Assembly: GCA_019425005.1 (NCBI GenBank)
Contig: JAHYYK010000021.1
Location: 1 to 38,249 of the forward strand
Source: Collinsella sp.
Lineage (GTDB): Bacteria; Actinomycetota; Coriobacteriia; Coriobacteriales; Coriobacteriaceae
Direction of reading: 5' to 3'
DNA: 38,249 nt
Shown one piece after another: positions 32,234 through 38,249 of this stretch. The translations under genes were made by a program, and so were the position numbers. The notes beneath the pieces are model-generated. The model did no database searches, was not told the DNA's origin, and saw only the letters and a list, made by a program, of their open reading frames with translations. Position 1 is the first letter of the stretch. Each line of letters opens with the position of its first letter.

Positions 32234-33589
32234 TTAGCCCTCGTCTTTTTGGTCTGCGAGCAGGCTCGCAGACGTGAGCCCCAAGATCTCGTCGGCCTCC
32301 CGCGTGTCTTCCAGCGCGTCGATATCCTTGAGTTTGCGCTCCATAACGTTGGTGCGCGTGGTGATGATGCCCTCGACCGTCTTTCCCGCGGTCTCGATCT
32401 GCTGCTGGGCGCGGCGCAGCGCCGCCTGATAGCGCGGCAGCTCGGCCTTGACGGCAGAAAGCACGCGCAGCACGTCATCGGTGCGCTTTTGCAGCTTAAA
32501 CGTCTGATAGCTCATCTGCAGACTGTTGAGGATGGCAGCCATGGTGCTGGGGCCGGCAACGTTGACGTGATAGTCGCGGCCCAGGGTCTCGATAAGCCCG
32601 GGGCGGCTGACGATCTCGGCGTACAGGCCCTCAAACGGAACGAACATGATGCCAAAGTTGGTGGTCGCAGGCACGCTCAGGTACTTCTCGCAAATGTCCT
32701 TGGCCTCGCGTTTCACCATCGCATCGAGCGTCTTGCGCGCAGCGGCGACGGCCTCCGCGTCGCCCGACTCCTGGGCATCGAGCAGATGCTCATACGCATC
32801 ACCCGGGAATTTGGAGTCAATCGGCAGCAGCACGGGATCGCCCTCGTCTACCGGCAGCTTGACGGCAAACTCAACGCGCTCCGAGGCGCCAGGCTTGGTG
32901 GCAACGTTTTCCAGATACTGGTCGGGCGTAAGGATGTCCGCCAGGATCGCGCCCAGCTGCACCTCGCCCAAAATGCCACGCGCCTTGACATTGCCCAGCA
33001 CGCGCTTAAGGTCGCCCACGCCGGTGGCGATAGACTGCATGTCGCCCAGGCCCTTGTACACGGCCTCGAGCTGGTCGCTCACCTGCTTAAACGATGCCGA
33101 CAGTCGGTCGTTGAGCGTGCGAGAGAGCTTCTCGTCCACCGTCGCACGCATTTGGTCGAGCTGCACGTTGTTGTCTTTGCGGATGGCGCCCAGCTGAGCA
33201 TCGACCGTCTCGCGCACCTTGTCCAGGCGATGCTCGATGCCTTCGCGGTTGGCGCCAAGCTGTTGGGCCGTCTCGCGGCGCAGGTCATCCATACGGTCGC
33301 CGGCCTGCGAGAACTCGCGCGCAATGGTCAGGTAGCGTTGCTGCTCTACGGCGGCGTCGGTCGTCTGCTGCTGCGCGATGGCGTTTGCCGTGCGGCGGGT
33401 TTCTGCCAGCGCGACGTTCAGGGCATCGAGCGCGTTGTTGGCCTGTTCGAGTGCTGCCAGCGTTTCCGCGTTACTGTCGCCACGCTCCCGCAACTCGACA
33501 CGCAGGCTCTTGAGCTGGAGGGCGCAAGCCGCAGCGACCCCCACCGCCACCAAAGCGATAACAACAAGCACAATATCAATAGCAGACAT
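32234..33589 (-). CDS. rmuC: DNA recombination protein RmuC
   Basis: This 451-residue protein has a single N-terminal membrane segment (about 5-27), a long coiled coil (about 30-200, rich in Arg, Glu, Ala and Gln) and the RmuC domain (about 210-400) with VKARGILGEVQLGAIL, VEFAVKLP, LPIDSKFPGDAY and NFGIMFVPFEGLYAEI. RmuC proteins limit recombination at inverted repeats and have a predicted nuclease-like fold; the activity is less well defined than the genetics. The start at 33589 follows GGCGGAG. It precedes the ABC exporter on the same strand. Its known link to inverted repeats is notable in a window so rich in them, but this is only a coincidence as far as I can tell. Confidence 0.93.
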   Translation of the reverse strand: MSAIDIVLVVIALVAVGVAAACALQLKSLRVELRERGDSNAETLAALEQANNALDALNVALAETRRTANAIAQQQTTDAAVEQQRYLTIAREFSQAGDRMDDLRRETAQQLGANREGIEHRLDKVRETVDAQLGAIRKDNNVQLDQMRATVDEKLSRTLNDRLSASFKQVSDQLEAVYKGLGDMQSIATGVGDLKRVLGNVKARGILGEVQLGAILADILTPDQYLENVATKPGASERVEFAVKLPVDEGDPVLLPIDSKFPGDAYEHLLDAQESGDAEAVAAARKTLDAMVKREAKDICEKYLSVPATTNFGIMFVPFEGLYAEIVSRPGLIETLGRDYHVNVAGPSTMAAILNSLQMSYQTFKLQKRTDDVLRVLSAVKAELPRYQAALRRAQQQIETAGKTVEGIITTRTNVMERKLKDIDALEDTREADEILGLTSASLLADQKDEG

Positions 33590-33712
33590 AAACTCCGCCC
33601 AACAAACCCAATCGAGCACCAATCAAAGCCGCGATCAATCTTACCCTGTCAAACGCAGTTCATGTCCAATCGAGCGCAGACAAGTTACCTTTGCGCTATG
33701 GGTGCTGGTCCG

Positions 33713-34147
33713 CTAGCTCTCCCAGCTGGCGCGGATAGTTGCTGCGACATCCCCCAAGCGCTGACCGAGAGCTGCCAAGTGCTGAAGTACCTCATTGGGC
33801 GAGGCGCCGTTGAGAATGCACGTGAGGGCATATGAGGCCAAGAAGATTGCCGCGAGCCCCAGCGGGATCAGCACGATCATCGCCAGCGTACGCAGGCGCA
33901 GGGCCCAGCGACGGTGACGCGCACGATGCTTGTCGAACGCGAGCTCCTGCGCATATGAATCTTGCTGTACGGAATAGGCCTCTGGCGCCGATTCACACCC
34001 GGGCACAGCTGCAGGTACAGCAGCGGGCACGACGTTTTGCACGGGCGCCTGGTTGGCAACCCCTTGCATTTGCATCTCCATGAGTCGTTGCTGCTGACGC
34101 AGCATGCGCTCAGCTTGTTGCTGCGGAGTCTCAAGAAACAGATCCAT
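33713..34147 (-). CDS. Unknown single-pass membrane protein
   Basis: I do not recognise this 144-residue protein. Residues 1-30 are rich in Gln, Arg and Met (QQQAERMLRQQQRLMEMQMQ) and probably helical. A low-complexity Ala/Val/Pro stretch follows, then a basic segment (KHRARHRRWALRLR) directly before one membrane helix at about 90-112 (TLAMIVLIPLGLAAIFLAS). A short amphipathic C-terminus follows. By the positive-inside rule the N-terminus is cytoplasmic. The ATG at 34147 has GGAGG five bases upstream. It lies upstream of rmuC on the same strand with a gap of about 120 bases. Confidence 0.75.
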   Translation of the reverse strand: MDLFLETPQQQAERMLRQQQRLMEMQMQGVANQAPVQNVVPAAVPAAVPGCESAPEAYSVQQDSYAQELAFDKHRARHRRWALRLRTLAMIVLIPLGLAAIFLASYALTCILNGASPNEVLQHLAALGQRLGDVAATIRASWES

Positions 34148-34430
34148 GCTGGCCTCCAAAATCGGAGCATTCGACGCTTACGACCAGCATCCCGCGCCGC
34201 CATGACCGCGACAACGTAATCGCTGGCAATAGCCACAAAGTTTCTTTTGCTCAAAAGCTGTCGAAAAGCTCAACAACTCCCCTACCAGCACTTTCTCTGA
34301 GCTTTTTTCGCCAGCAATCTTTTGGCCTTCCACCCTTACGCCAGCTGACCAAAATCTAACCAAAAGCTTGACGAAAATTGTGGAGACCGGGACCTCAAAT
34401 AAAACGTGACAGCCCCAAGCGAAGCAGCCT

Positions 34431-34622
34431 GGACAGTTAGTTCAGATATGTATAAATCAGACCCCCTAACGAAGCGTTCAGACGCTTAGTTAAGCGTTAT
34501 TTGGTCCTCAAAACGGGCATTTAAAGCCCAAAATCAAGCGCTTCAGGTCATCTAAAGGCGTCCGAAGGCTCCAAACCCAGCTATTAAGCAGCTCGATTTA
34601 TACGTATCTGAACTAACTGTCC
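34431..34622. repeat. 192-bp element with 28-bp terminal inverted repeats
   Basis: GGACAGTTAGTTCAGATATG and the next eight bases (34431-34458) are complementary at 27 of 28 positions to 34595-34622, which ends CTGAACTAACTGTCC. The interior has no long frame but includes small hairpins, AAGCG-TTCAGA-CGCTT and GGGCATTTAAAGCCC. No clear target duplication flanks it. It resembles a MITE or a very large structured RNA element. Confidence 0.7.
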
Positions 34623-34630
34623 ACCCACAC

Positions 34631-34658
34631 AAAAAGTGCCGCCCCAAAGGGGCGGCAC
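34631..34658 (-). terminator. Terminator of the membrane protein gene at 34841
   Basis: On the minus strand GTGCCGCCCC, a three-base loop and GGGGCGGCAC make a perfect ten-base stem followed by TTTTT. The stem is identical to that of the terminator at 35565-35593, and the tail GTGTGGG is shared as well. Confidence 0.88.
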
Positions 34659-34700
34659 ACAAACCATTCTATGAGCCAAAACTCGTTGGCAAGCCCGCGT

Positions 34701-34786
34701 CGTCAGGCCCGCGGCGTATGCCTTTGCCTCGCGCGACCCTGCGCAGCCGTGAGCGAGAGGGAAAGGGATACGCCGCGGGCCTGACG
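34701..34786 (-). other. Long hairpin with conserved loop, copy 1
   Basis: CGTCAGGCCCGCGGCGTATG and the next ten bases (34701-34730) pair with 34757-34786 at 28 of 30 positions. The 26-base loop (34731-34756) holds CGCGACCCTGCGCAGCCGTG and AGCGA. The loop is almost identical to that at 35673-35700, although the stems are unrelated. It lies in the 3' UTR of the minus-strand membrane gene, ahead of its terminator. Confidence 0.75.
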
Positions 34787-34840
34787 CCCAGAGCGGTAAA
34801 GCCAGCAGTTGCCCCGTGCTCCGCAGTCGGTGAAGGCAAA

Positions 34841-35473
34841 CTACATGCCCGCGAGACCTCGAGCTGCGGTGGCACACATAAACGCCAGGACTAGGATCAC
34901 GAGTGAGCCCGCGATGTCGACCAGCACGCCCATTACGCGACGCTCAAACAGCCAGGTCTCAAAGTGCGGGGCGACGTTGCGCCAGACACGCCACAGCAAG
35001 ATGCCCATACCGATGACGCCCGGGATATTGAGCAGTAGGATCTCGGAGCACAAAAGACCGATCAGGTTGCCGGCAACAAAACCAGCATCGCCCTCGCAGT
35101 ATTTGCGGTAGACCATATACAGCATGTACGCCACAAACGGCTGCAAGCACGCAGAAATAAACGTGACCACCATCGAGGGCTCCTGCGAAAAGACCTCGGT
35201 GAGTTTATCGACACTCGTGGCGTCCTTCGAAGCCAAGAATAAACCGATAACCACAAGGGGCACCACGCCCAAAATTACCTCGACCAGAGTAAACAACTTG
35301 GCAGTCAAATCCTCACTAGCCGAATTCAAATGAGGCGCCCACTCAGGATGAGCATGCGCGCCGACCTTCTTGTCCTTCTCGGCACGATCGGCCTTTTTGC
35401 CCTCGGCAACCCGACGACCAGGATCCTTGCGAGTTCCCGCCGCAGCAACCCGAGCCCGAGACTTCTTACCCAT
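34841..35473 (-). CDS. Unknown multi-pass membrane protein
   Basis: I do not recognise this 210-residue protein. The first 45 residues are strongly basic and Ala/Lys/Arg-rich (GKKSRARVAAAGTRKDPGRR), then a short linker leads to about four hydrophobic segments: around 65-82 (VILGVVPLVVIGLFLA), 100-120, 132-160 and 185-207 (VDIAGSLVILVLAFMCATAA). The N-terminus should be cytoplasmic and may bind nucleic acid or acidic lipid heads, which is conjecture. The ATG at 35473 is used; a GTG three codons earlier has no better ribosome binding site, and the site is weak for both. Its 3' end carries the conserved-loop hairpin and terminator. Confidence 0.78.
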   Translation of the reverse strand: MGKKSRARVAAAGTRKDPGRRVAEGKKADRAEKDKKVGAHAHPEWAPHLNSASEDLTAKLFTLVEVILGVVPLVVIGLFLASKDATSVDKLTEVFSQEPSMVVTFISACLQPFVAYMLYMVYRKYCEGDAGFVAGNLIGLLCSEILLLNIPGVIGMGILLWRVWRNVAPHFETWLFERRVMGVLVDIAGSLVILVLAFMCATAARGLAGM

Positions 35474-35564
35474 AAAAAACACCCCATCAGGTAGTAGATA
35501 AACTAAAAGTCGCTACCCAGTGTACCCCACCCATAAACGGTGCCATCCCAACCATCCCCCACAC

Positions 35565-35593
35565 AAAACGTGCCGCCCCGATAGGGGCGGCAC
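35565..35593 (-). terminator. Terminator of the rubrerythrin gene
   Basis: On the minus strand GTGCCGCCCC, TATC and GGGGCGGCAC are followed by GTTTTGTGTGGG. The stem and tail match the terminator at 34631-34658 almost exactly, and the two genes are otherwise unrelated. Confidence 0.85.
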
Positions 35594-35643
35594 GCAAACT
35601 TTAATATCAGCTTTTCTGTAGCGAGCACGCGACGACCCAAAGC

Positions 35644-35729
35644 GGGCCGGGAGGGCCGGACTACCTTCCCTCAACGCGACCCTGCGAAGCCGTGAGCGAG
35701 GAGGGAAGGTAGTCCGGCCCTCCCGGCCC
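35644..35729 (-). other. Long hairpin with conserved loop, copy 2
   Basis: A perfect 29-bp stem, GGGCCGGGAGGGCCGGACTA and the next nine bases (35644-35672) with 35701-35729, encloses a 28-base loop containing CGCGACCCTGCGAAGCCGTG and AGCGAG. The loop core matches copy 1 at 24 of 25 positions while the stems share no sequence. It lies between the rubrerythrin stop and its terminator. Confidence 0.8.
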
Positions 35730-35750
35730 AGCTCACGCTAGCGTCACGCG

Positions 35751-36290
35751 CTAGTAGTTCACCACCTGCTCCTCAAAGTACGCCTTCGGGTGGTTGCACA
35801 CCGGGCACACCTCAGGCGCCTCGGCACCAACGTGCAGGTGCCCGCAGTTCAGACACTTCCACACCTTCACGCCCTCGCGCTCAAACACCTCGCCCGACTC
35901 GATGCGCTCGACGAGTTTGTTGTAGCGCTCCTCGTGGGCCTTCTCGACGGCGGCGACACCACGGAACTTCTCGGCGATCTCGACAAAGCCCTCCTCCTCG
36001 GCGGTCTTGGCAAACTCGTCATACATCGTGGTCCACTCGTAGTTCTCGCCCGCGGCGGCGTCGCGCAGGTTGTCCAGAGTGCCCGGAACGGCGCCGTCGT
36101 GCAGATACTTAAACCACAGTTTGGCGTGCTCGGACTCGTTGCCTGCGGTCTCGGCAAAGATGTTCGAGATCTGAACGTAGCCGTCCTTCTTGGCCTTGGA
36201 TGCATAGTAGCGATACTTGGTGTGTGCCTGGGACTCACCGGCAAAAGCGGTCTCGAGGTTCTTCTTGGTTTGGGAGTTCTCAAAATCCAT
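35751..36290 (-). CDS. Rubrerythrin
   Basis: This 179-residue non-haem iron peroxidase reduces hydrogen peroxide in anaerobes. The ferritin-like diiron domain (about 1-135) has Glu19, the ExxH pair Glu52/His55, Glu92 and the second ExxH pair Glu116/His119. The rubredoxin-like domain has Cys146, Cys149, Cys162 and Cys165 in WKCLNCG and VCPVCNHP. The start at 36290 follows GAAGGGAAG. It is monocistronic by spacing and ends in the conserved-loop module. The presence of this enzyme fits an anaerobic host. Confidence 0.95.
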   Translation of the reverse strand: MDFENSQTKKNLETAFAGESQAHTKYRYYASKAKKDGYVQISNIFAETAGNESEHAKLWFKYLHDGAVPGTLDNLRDAAAGENYEWTTMYDEFAKTAEEEGFVEIAEKFRGVAAVEKAHEERYNKLVERIESGEVFEREGVKVWKCLNCGHLHVGAEAPEVCPVCNHPKAYFEEQVVNY

Positions 36291-36404
36291 AGGTGTACTT
36301 CCCTTCAACGCATGCCGCCCGTAGGCTTCGAGCGGCCTCGCCTTTAGGATGCCCTCAAGCCGAGAATTTAAACCTTACAATCCCGTTCTTCAGATTTGAG
36401 CGGG

Positions 36405-37310
36405 CTACACACTCAACCAACGATCGTCCTCGGCTCGGCAAAAGCCCTCGCGCTCCAAGTCAGCTAGAATGCCCGCGATCAAGTCGCACTCGACCGGCCC
36501 GCGACCGGCTGCCGTCTCCATCTCGTTAACGCCTGTAACAGCTTCATCAACCGTAATGCCCGCAGGCTGCCCATCGCGCGCCGCCAGCAGCATGCGCACA
36601 ATGTGGGCGCGCTTTTGGCGACGCGAGCCCTCAAACTTTGATTGACGGCTATAGCCCGCCGAGCGCCTGGACGGATTGGGCAGCGTCTTTTTTAGATATG
36701 CGCCGTAATCCAGCAACGCGTAATACCACGCGCGCGGCGTGTCGGCATCGTCTTGAGGCGCGGCAAAGGGCGCGATCTCGTCCGCCGACGCACCGGGGGC
36801 CGCCGGACAGGCCGCCTGAATCAGCGGCACCAGCTCGCGATCGGGAACAGCCGGCACGTCGGGAAAGAAATGATGCAGAAAGACCGTGCGCACGTTGGTC
36901 TCCAGATACACACCCGGAAGATCAAACGCAAACGCACGGATGCCCTGCGCCGTCGCCGGGCCAATACCGGGCAGCGCGACCAGATCGCGCGTCTCGCGCG
37001 GAAACTCCCCATCCCAGTCCTCCACAACGCACTGTGCGGCCCTATGGAGCGCCAGAGCGCGTCGGTTGTAGCCCATCCCCTGCCAAGCGTCCAAAACATC
37101 GGAAGGAGCGGCCTGAGCGAGCGCCTGAACGGTCGGAAAGCGATCGAGCCACGCCGGCATGCGCGTCTCCACGCGCGGCACCTGCGTCTGCTGCAGCATG
37201 ACCTCGGAAAGCCAGATGATATACGGGTCGCGCGTGCGGCGCCACGGAAGGTCGCGATAGCGCAGAACCCCTTCCGAACGAATCATCGAACGAAAGGGGT
37301 CCTGAATCAT
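36405..37310 (-). CDS. MutY-like HhH-GPD DNA glycosylase lacking the Fe-S loop
   Basis: This 301-residue protein is related to A/G-specific adenine glycosylase. It has DLPWRRTRDPYIIWLSEVMLQQTQV with the catalytic Glu36, QGMGYNRRALALH, and the helix-hairpin-helix LPGIGPATAQGI. The usual catalytic Asp of MutY (in LDGNVKRV) appears as Glu137 in YLETNVRTV. The four cluster cysteines are absent; the position holds LLDYGAYLKKTLPNPSRRSA. The C-terminal 75 residues look like a winged helix rather than the MutY 8-oxoG-recognition domain. AAGGAG precedes the ATG. It lies just downstream of the Rrf2 gene on the same strand, 21 bases apart, so probably cotranscribed. Substrate range should be considered open. 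Confidence 0.85.
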   Translation of the reverse strand: MIQDPFRSMIRSEGVLRYRDLPWRRTRDPYIIWLSEVMLQQTQVPRVETRMPAWLDRFPTVQALAQAAPSDVLDAWQGMGYNRRALALHRAAQCVVEDWDGEFPRETRDLVALPGIGPATAQGIRAFAFDLPGVYLETNVRTVFLHHFFPDVPAVPDRELVPLIQAACPAAPGASADEIAPFAAPQDDADTPRAWYYALLDYGAYLKKTLPNPSRRSAGYSRQSKFEGSRRQKRAHIVRMLLAARDGQPAGITVDEAVTGVNEMETAAGRGPVECDLIAGILADLEREGFCRAEDDRWLSV

Positions 37311-37331
37311 GACAATGCTCCTTATGCGGCG

Positions 37332-37817
37332 CTATTCCTCCCGGCAAGCATACGCGCAGGCGGCGTACTCGGGAAACGCATCGCGGTCGGCGAACTTGGG
37401 ATCAACAGCCGGGAACTGGCGATGGGCGACAATATCGCCGAGCGAAACGGAATCGAGATAGTCGCGCATCAACGCCTGGGCTCCGGCCCACAGGGGATGA
37501 TAGCAGCACGTGCCCATGCGCGCACAGTCACCATCGGGCGCGGTGCAGTCGTTCATAACCATGGGGCCCTGAACAGCCTCGACGACCTGGCGGATGGTGA
37601 CATCGTCCGGACTGACCTTGAGACGCATGCCACCGTGAACGCCACGCAGGCTCTCCACAATACCGGCCTGGACCAAACCGTGCTGAATCGAGCGGGCAAA
37701 CGAATACGGGACATTGACCTCTTCGGCAGCGGTGCGAACAGAAAGCAAACGCTCCGGATCCTCGGCAAGCATCGCCAGCATACGAAGGGCGTAATCAGTC
37801 TTCCTCGATATGTCCAT
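37332..37817 (-). CDS. Rrf2-family (IscR-like) Fe-S regulator
   Basis: This 161-residue regulator starts MDISRKTDYALRMLAMLAE, the Rrf2 winged helix (about 1-80), with SLRGVHGGMRL in the wing. Cys91, Cys98 and Cys104 followed by His107 reproduce the spacing of the [2Fe-2S] ligands of IscR (three Cys and one His), and Cys105 is an extra thiol. It may sense iron-sulfur status, redox or nitric oxide. AAAGGGG precedes the ATG. It leads the MutY-like glycosylase gene, and no isc/suf genes are in view. Confidence 0.9.
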   Translation of the reverse strand: MDISRKTDYALRMLAMLAEDPERLLSVRTAAEEVNVPYSFARSIQHGLVQAGIVESLRGVHGGMRLKVSPDDVTIRQVVEAVQGPMVMNDCTAPDGDCARMGTCCYHPLWAGAQALMRDYLDSVSLGDIVAHRQFPAVDPKFADRDAFPEYAACAYACREE

Positions 37818-37976
37818 TTTTCCCCTTTCAAGGAATAGGAACAGCTCGAACGAGCTCCGGGGCCGAGCTTACGTCGAGACGTCAATGACCGTATGGACGC
37901 CCAAATAGCAAAACGGGTGCCCGCTGAATGCCGCTTTTGAAGCCTCTTGCATCAAAAACGGCCCACAGTGCAATTC

Positions 37977-38006
37977 AGTATAACCTAACCCCCCTGCTTC
38001 GTTGAA
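37977..38006 (-). promoter_or_regulatory. Candidate Rrf2 promoter with long leader
   Basis: On the minus strand TTCAAC (38006-38001) and TATACT (37982-37977) have an 18-base spacer. Transcription from here would give a leader of about 150 bases before the Rrf2 ATG. A perfect 12-bp palindrome, TGTTGCGCAACA (38011-38022), lies just upstream of the -35. Confidence 0.4.
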
Positions 38007-38127
38007 CAGGTGTTGCGCAACAAACGCCTTGTTTGAACACATGTCTCAAACGGAGCTTGTCCGGGAATTGGAAGGATTTGCTTTTGGGCAAAAGGAGCCG
38101 ACGGGATCAAGGTCCTATCAAACGCAA

Positions 38128-38153
38128 AAAGCCACGTCCGAAGACGTGGCTTT
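38128..38153 (-). terminator. Terminator of tRNA-Asp
   Basis: On the minus strand AAAGCCACGTC, TTCG and GACGTGGCTTTTT form an eleven-base stem with a stable TTCG tetraloop and a T-run, eight bases beyond the tRNA 3' end. Confidence 0.9.
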
Positions 38154-38161
38154 AATTGCGT

Positions 38162-38239
<78 letters not shown>

Positions 38240-38249
38240 AGGCAGTCGT

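Larger units (their letters stand above)
34148..34840. other. 693-bp intergenic region built largely of repeats
   Basis: From left to right it contains an AT-richer leader for the minus-strand gene at 33713, the 192-bp inverted-repeat element (34431-34622), a terminator (34631-34658) and the conserved-loop hairpin (34701-34786). The bases around 34342-34372 (CAGCTGACCAAAA and AAGCTTGACG) resemble 5909-5928 upstream of the AbiEi-like gene. No gene is evident. Confidence 0.6.
37818..38161. other. 344-bp intergenic region between Rrf2 and tRNA-Asp
   Basis: It contains the candidate Rrf2 promoter, the TGTTGCGCAACA palindrome (38011-38022) and the tRNA terminator (38128-38153). No gene was recognised. 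Confidence 0.5.

Noticed and set aside
29509..33835. Very long plus-strand frames (29509-31779 and 32213-33835)
   Set aside because: They are antisense to nth, the ABC exporter and rmuC, all of which have intact motifs and ribosome binding sites.

Overview
The window is GC-rich bacterial DNA with tightly packed genes, most of them on the minus strand in the second half. The gene set suggests a gut Coriobacteriia member close to Collinsella: mannose-family PTS, fructosamine deglycase-like SIS proteins, a lactate/hydroxyisocaproate-type dehydrogenase, rubrerythrin, an Rrf2 regulator, and many short dispersed palindromes. The genus is an inference from gene content and style. No rRNA or other taxonomic marker is present.

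Layout. 1-55: N-terminus of a minus-strand gene. 893-4651: an M16C (PreP-like) metallopeptidase and 5-formyltetrahydrofolate cyclo-ligase. 4870-5832: an AbiEi-like protein with a nuclease-like C-terminus. 6271-8386: divergent metA and a 2-hydroxyacid dehydrogenase. 8520-12382: recQ, a GntR regulator and a SIS deglycase on one strand. 12649-13368: a second GntR regulator. 13473-14480: a YitT-family membrane protein. 14834-19407: a minus-strand cluster of PTS EIIAB, EIIC, EIID, SIS deglycase and HAD phosphatase. 19591-22854: an EamA transporter, a third SIS deglycase and its divergent GntR regulator. 22978-25572: GNAT acetyltransferase, threonine aldolase and PAP2 phosphatase. 25788-33589: mfd, nth, ABC exporter and rmuC. 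33713-35473: two unknown membrane proteins. 35751-37817: rubrerythrin, a MutY-like glycosylase lacking the iron-sulfur loop, and an IscR-like Rrf2 regulator. 38162-38239: tRNA-Asp.

The most coherent system is at 8.5-22.9 kb. Three paralogous SIS proteins resemble FrlB/GfrF/FraB deglycases, which split phosphorylated Amadori products into glucose 6-phosphate and an amino acid. All three keep a Glu and a His sixteen residues apart, near the conserved HGPFE motif. They sit with three HutC-type GntR repressors, one mannose-family PTS that would import and phosphorylate the substrate, an EamA transporter that could move the amino acid, and a HAD phosphatase. Three operator families can be read in the promoters: ACGT-N5-ACGT (second GntR, PTS, EamA), a TTCTAT direct repeat (first SIS gene) and an ATACA direct repeat (third SIS gene and its divergent GntR). 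This supports dietary fructosamine use as a working model.

Intergenic DNA is unusually rich in structured repeats. There are GGGACAGG-loop hairpins resembling REP elements, a GAGCGTGG palindrome family carrying DnaA-box-like TTATCCAC cores, two MITE-like inverted-repeat elements (123 and 192 bp), and a 3'-UTR module seen twice. That module pairs a near-identical terminator with a long hairpin whose loop is conserved although its stems are unrelated in sequence.
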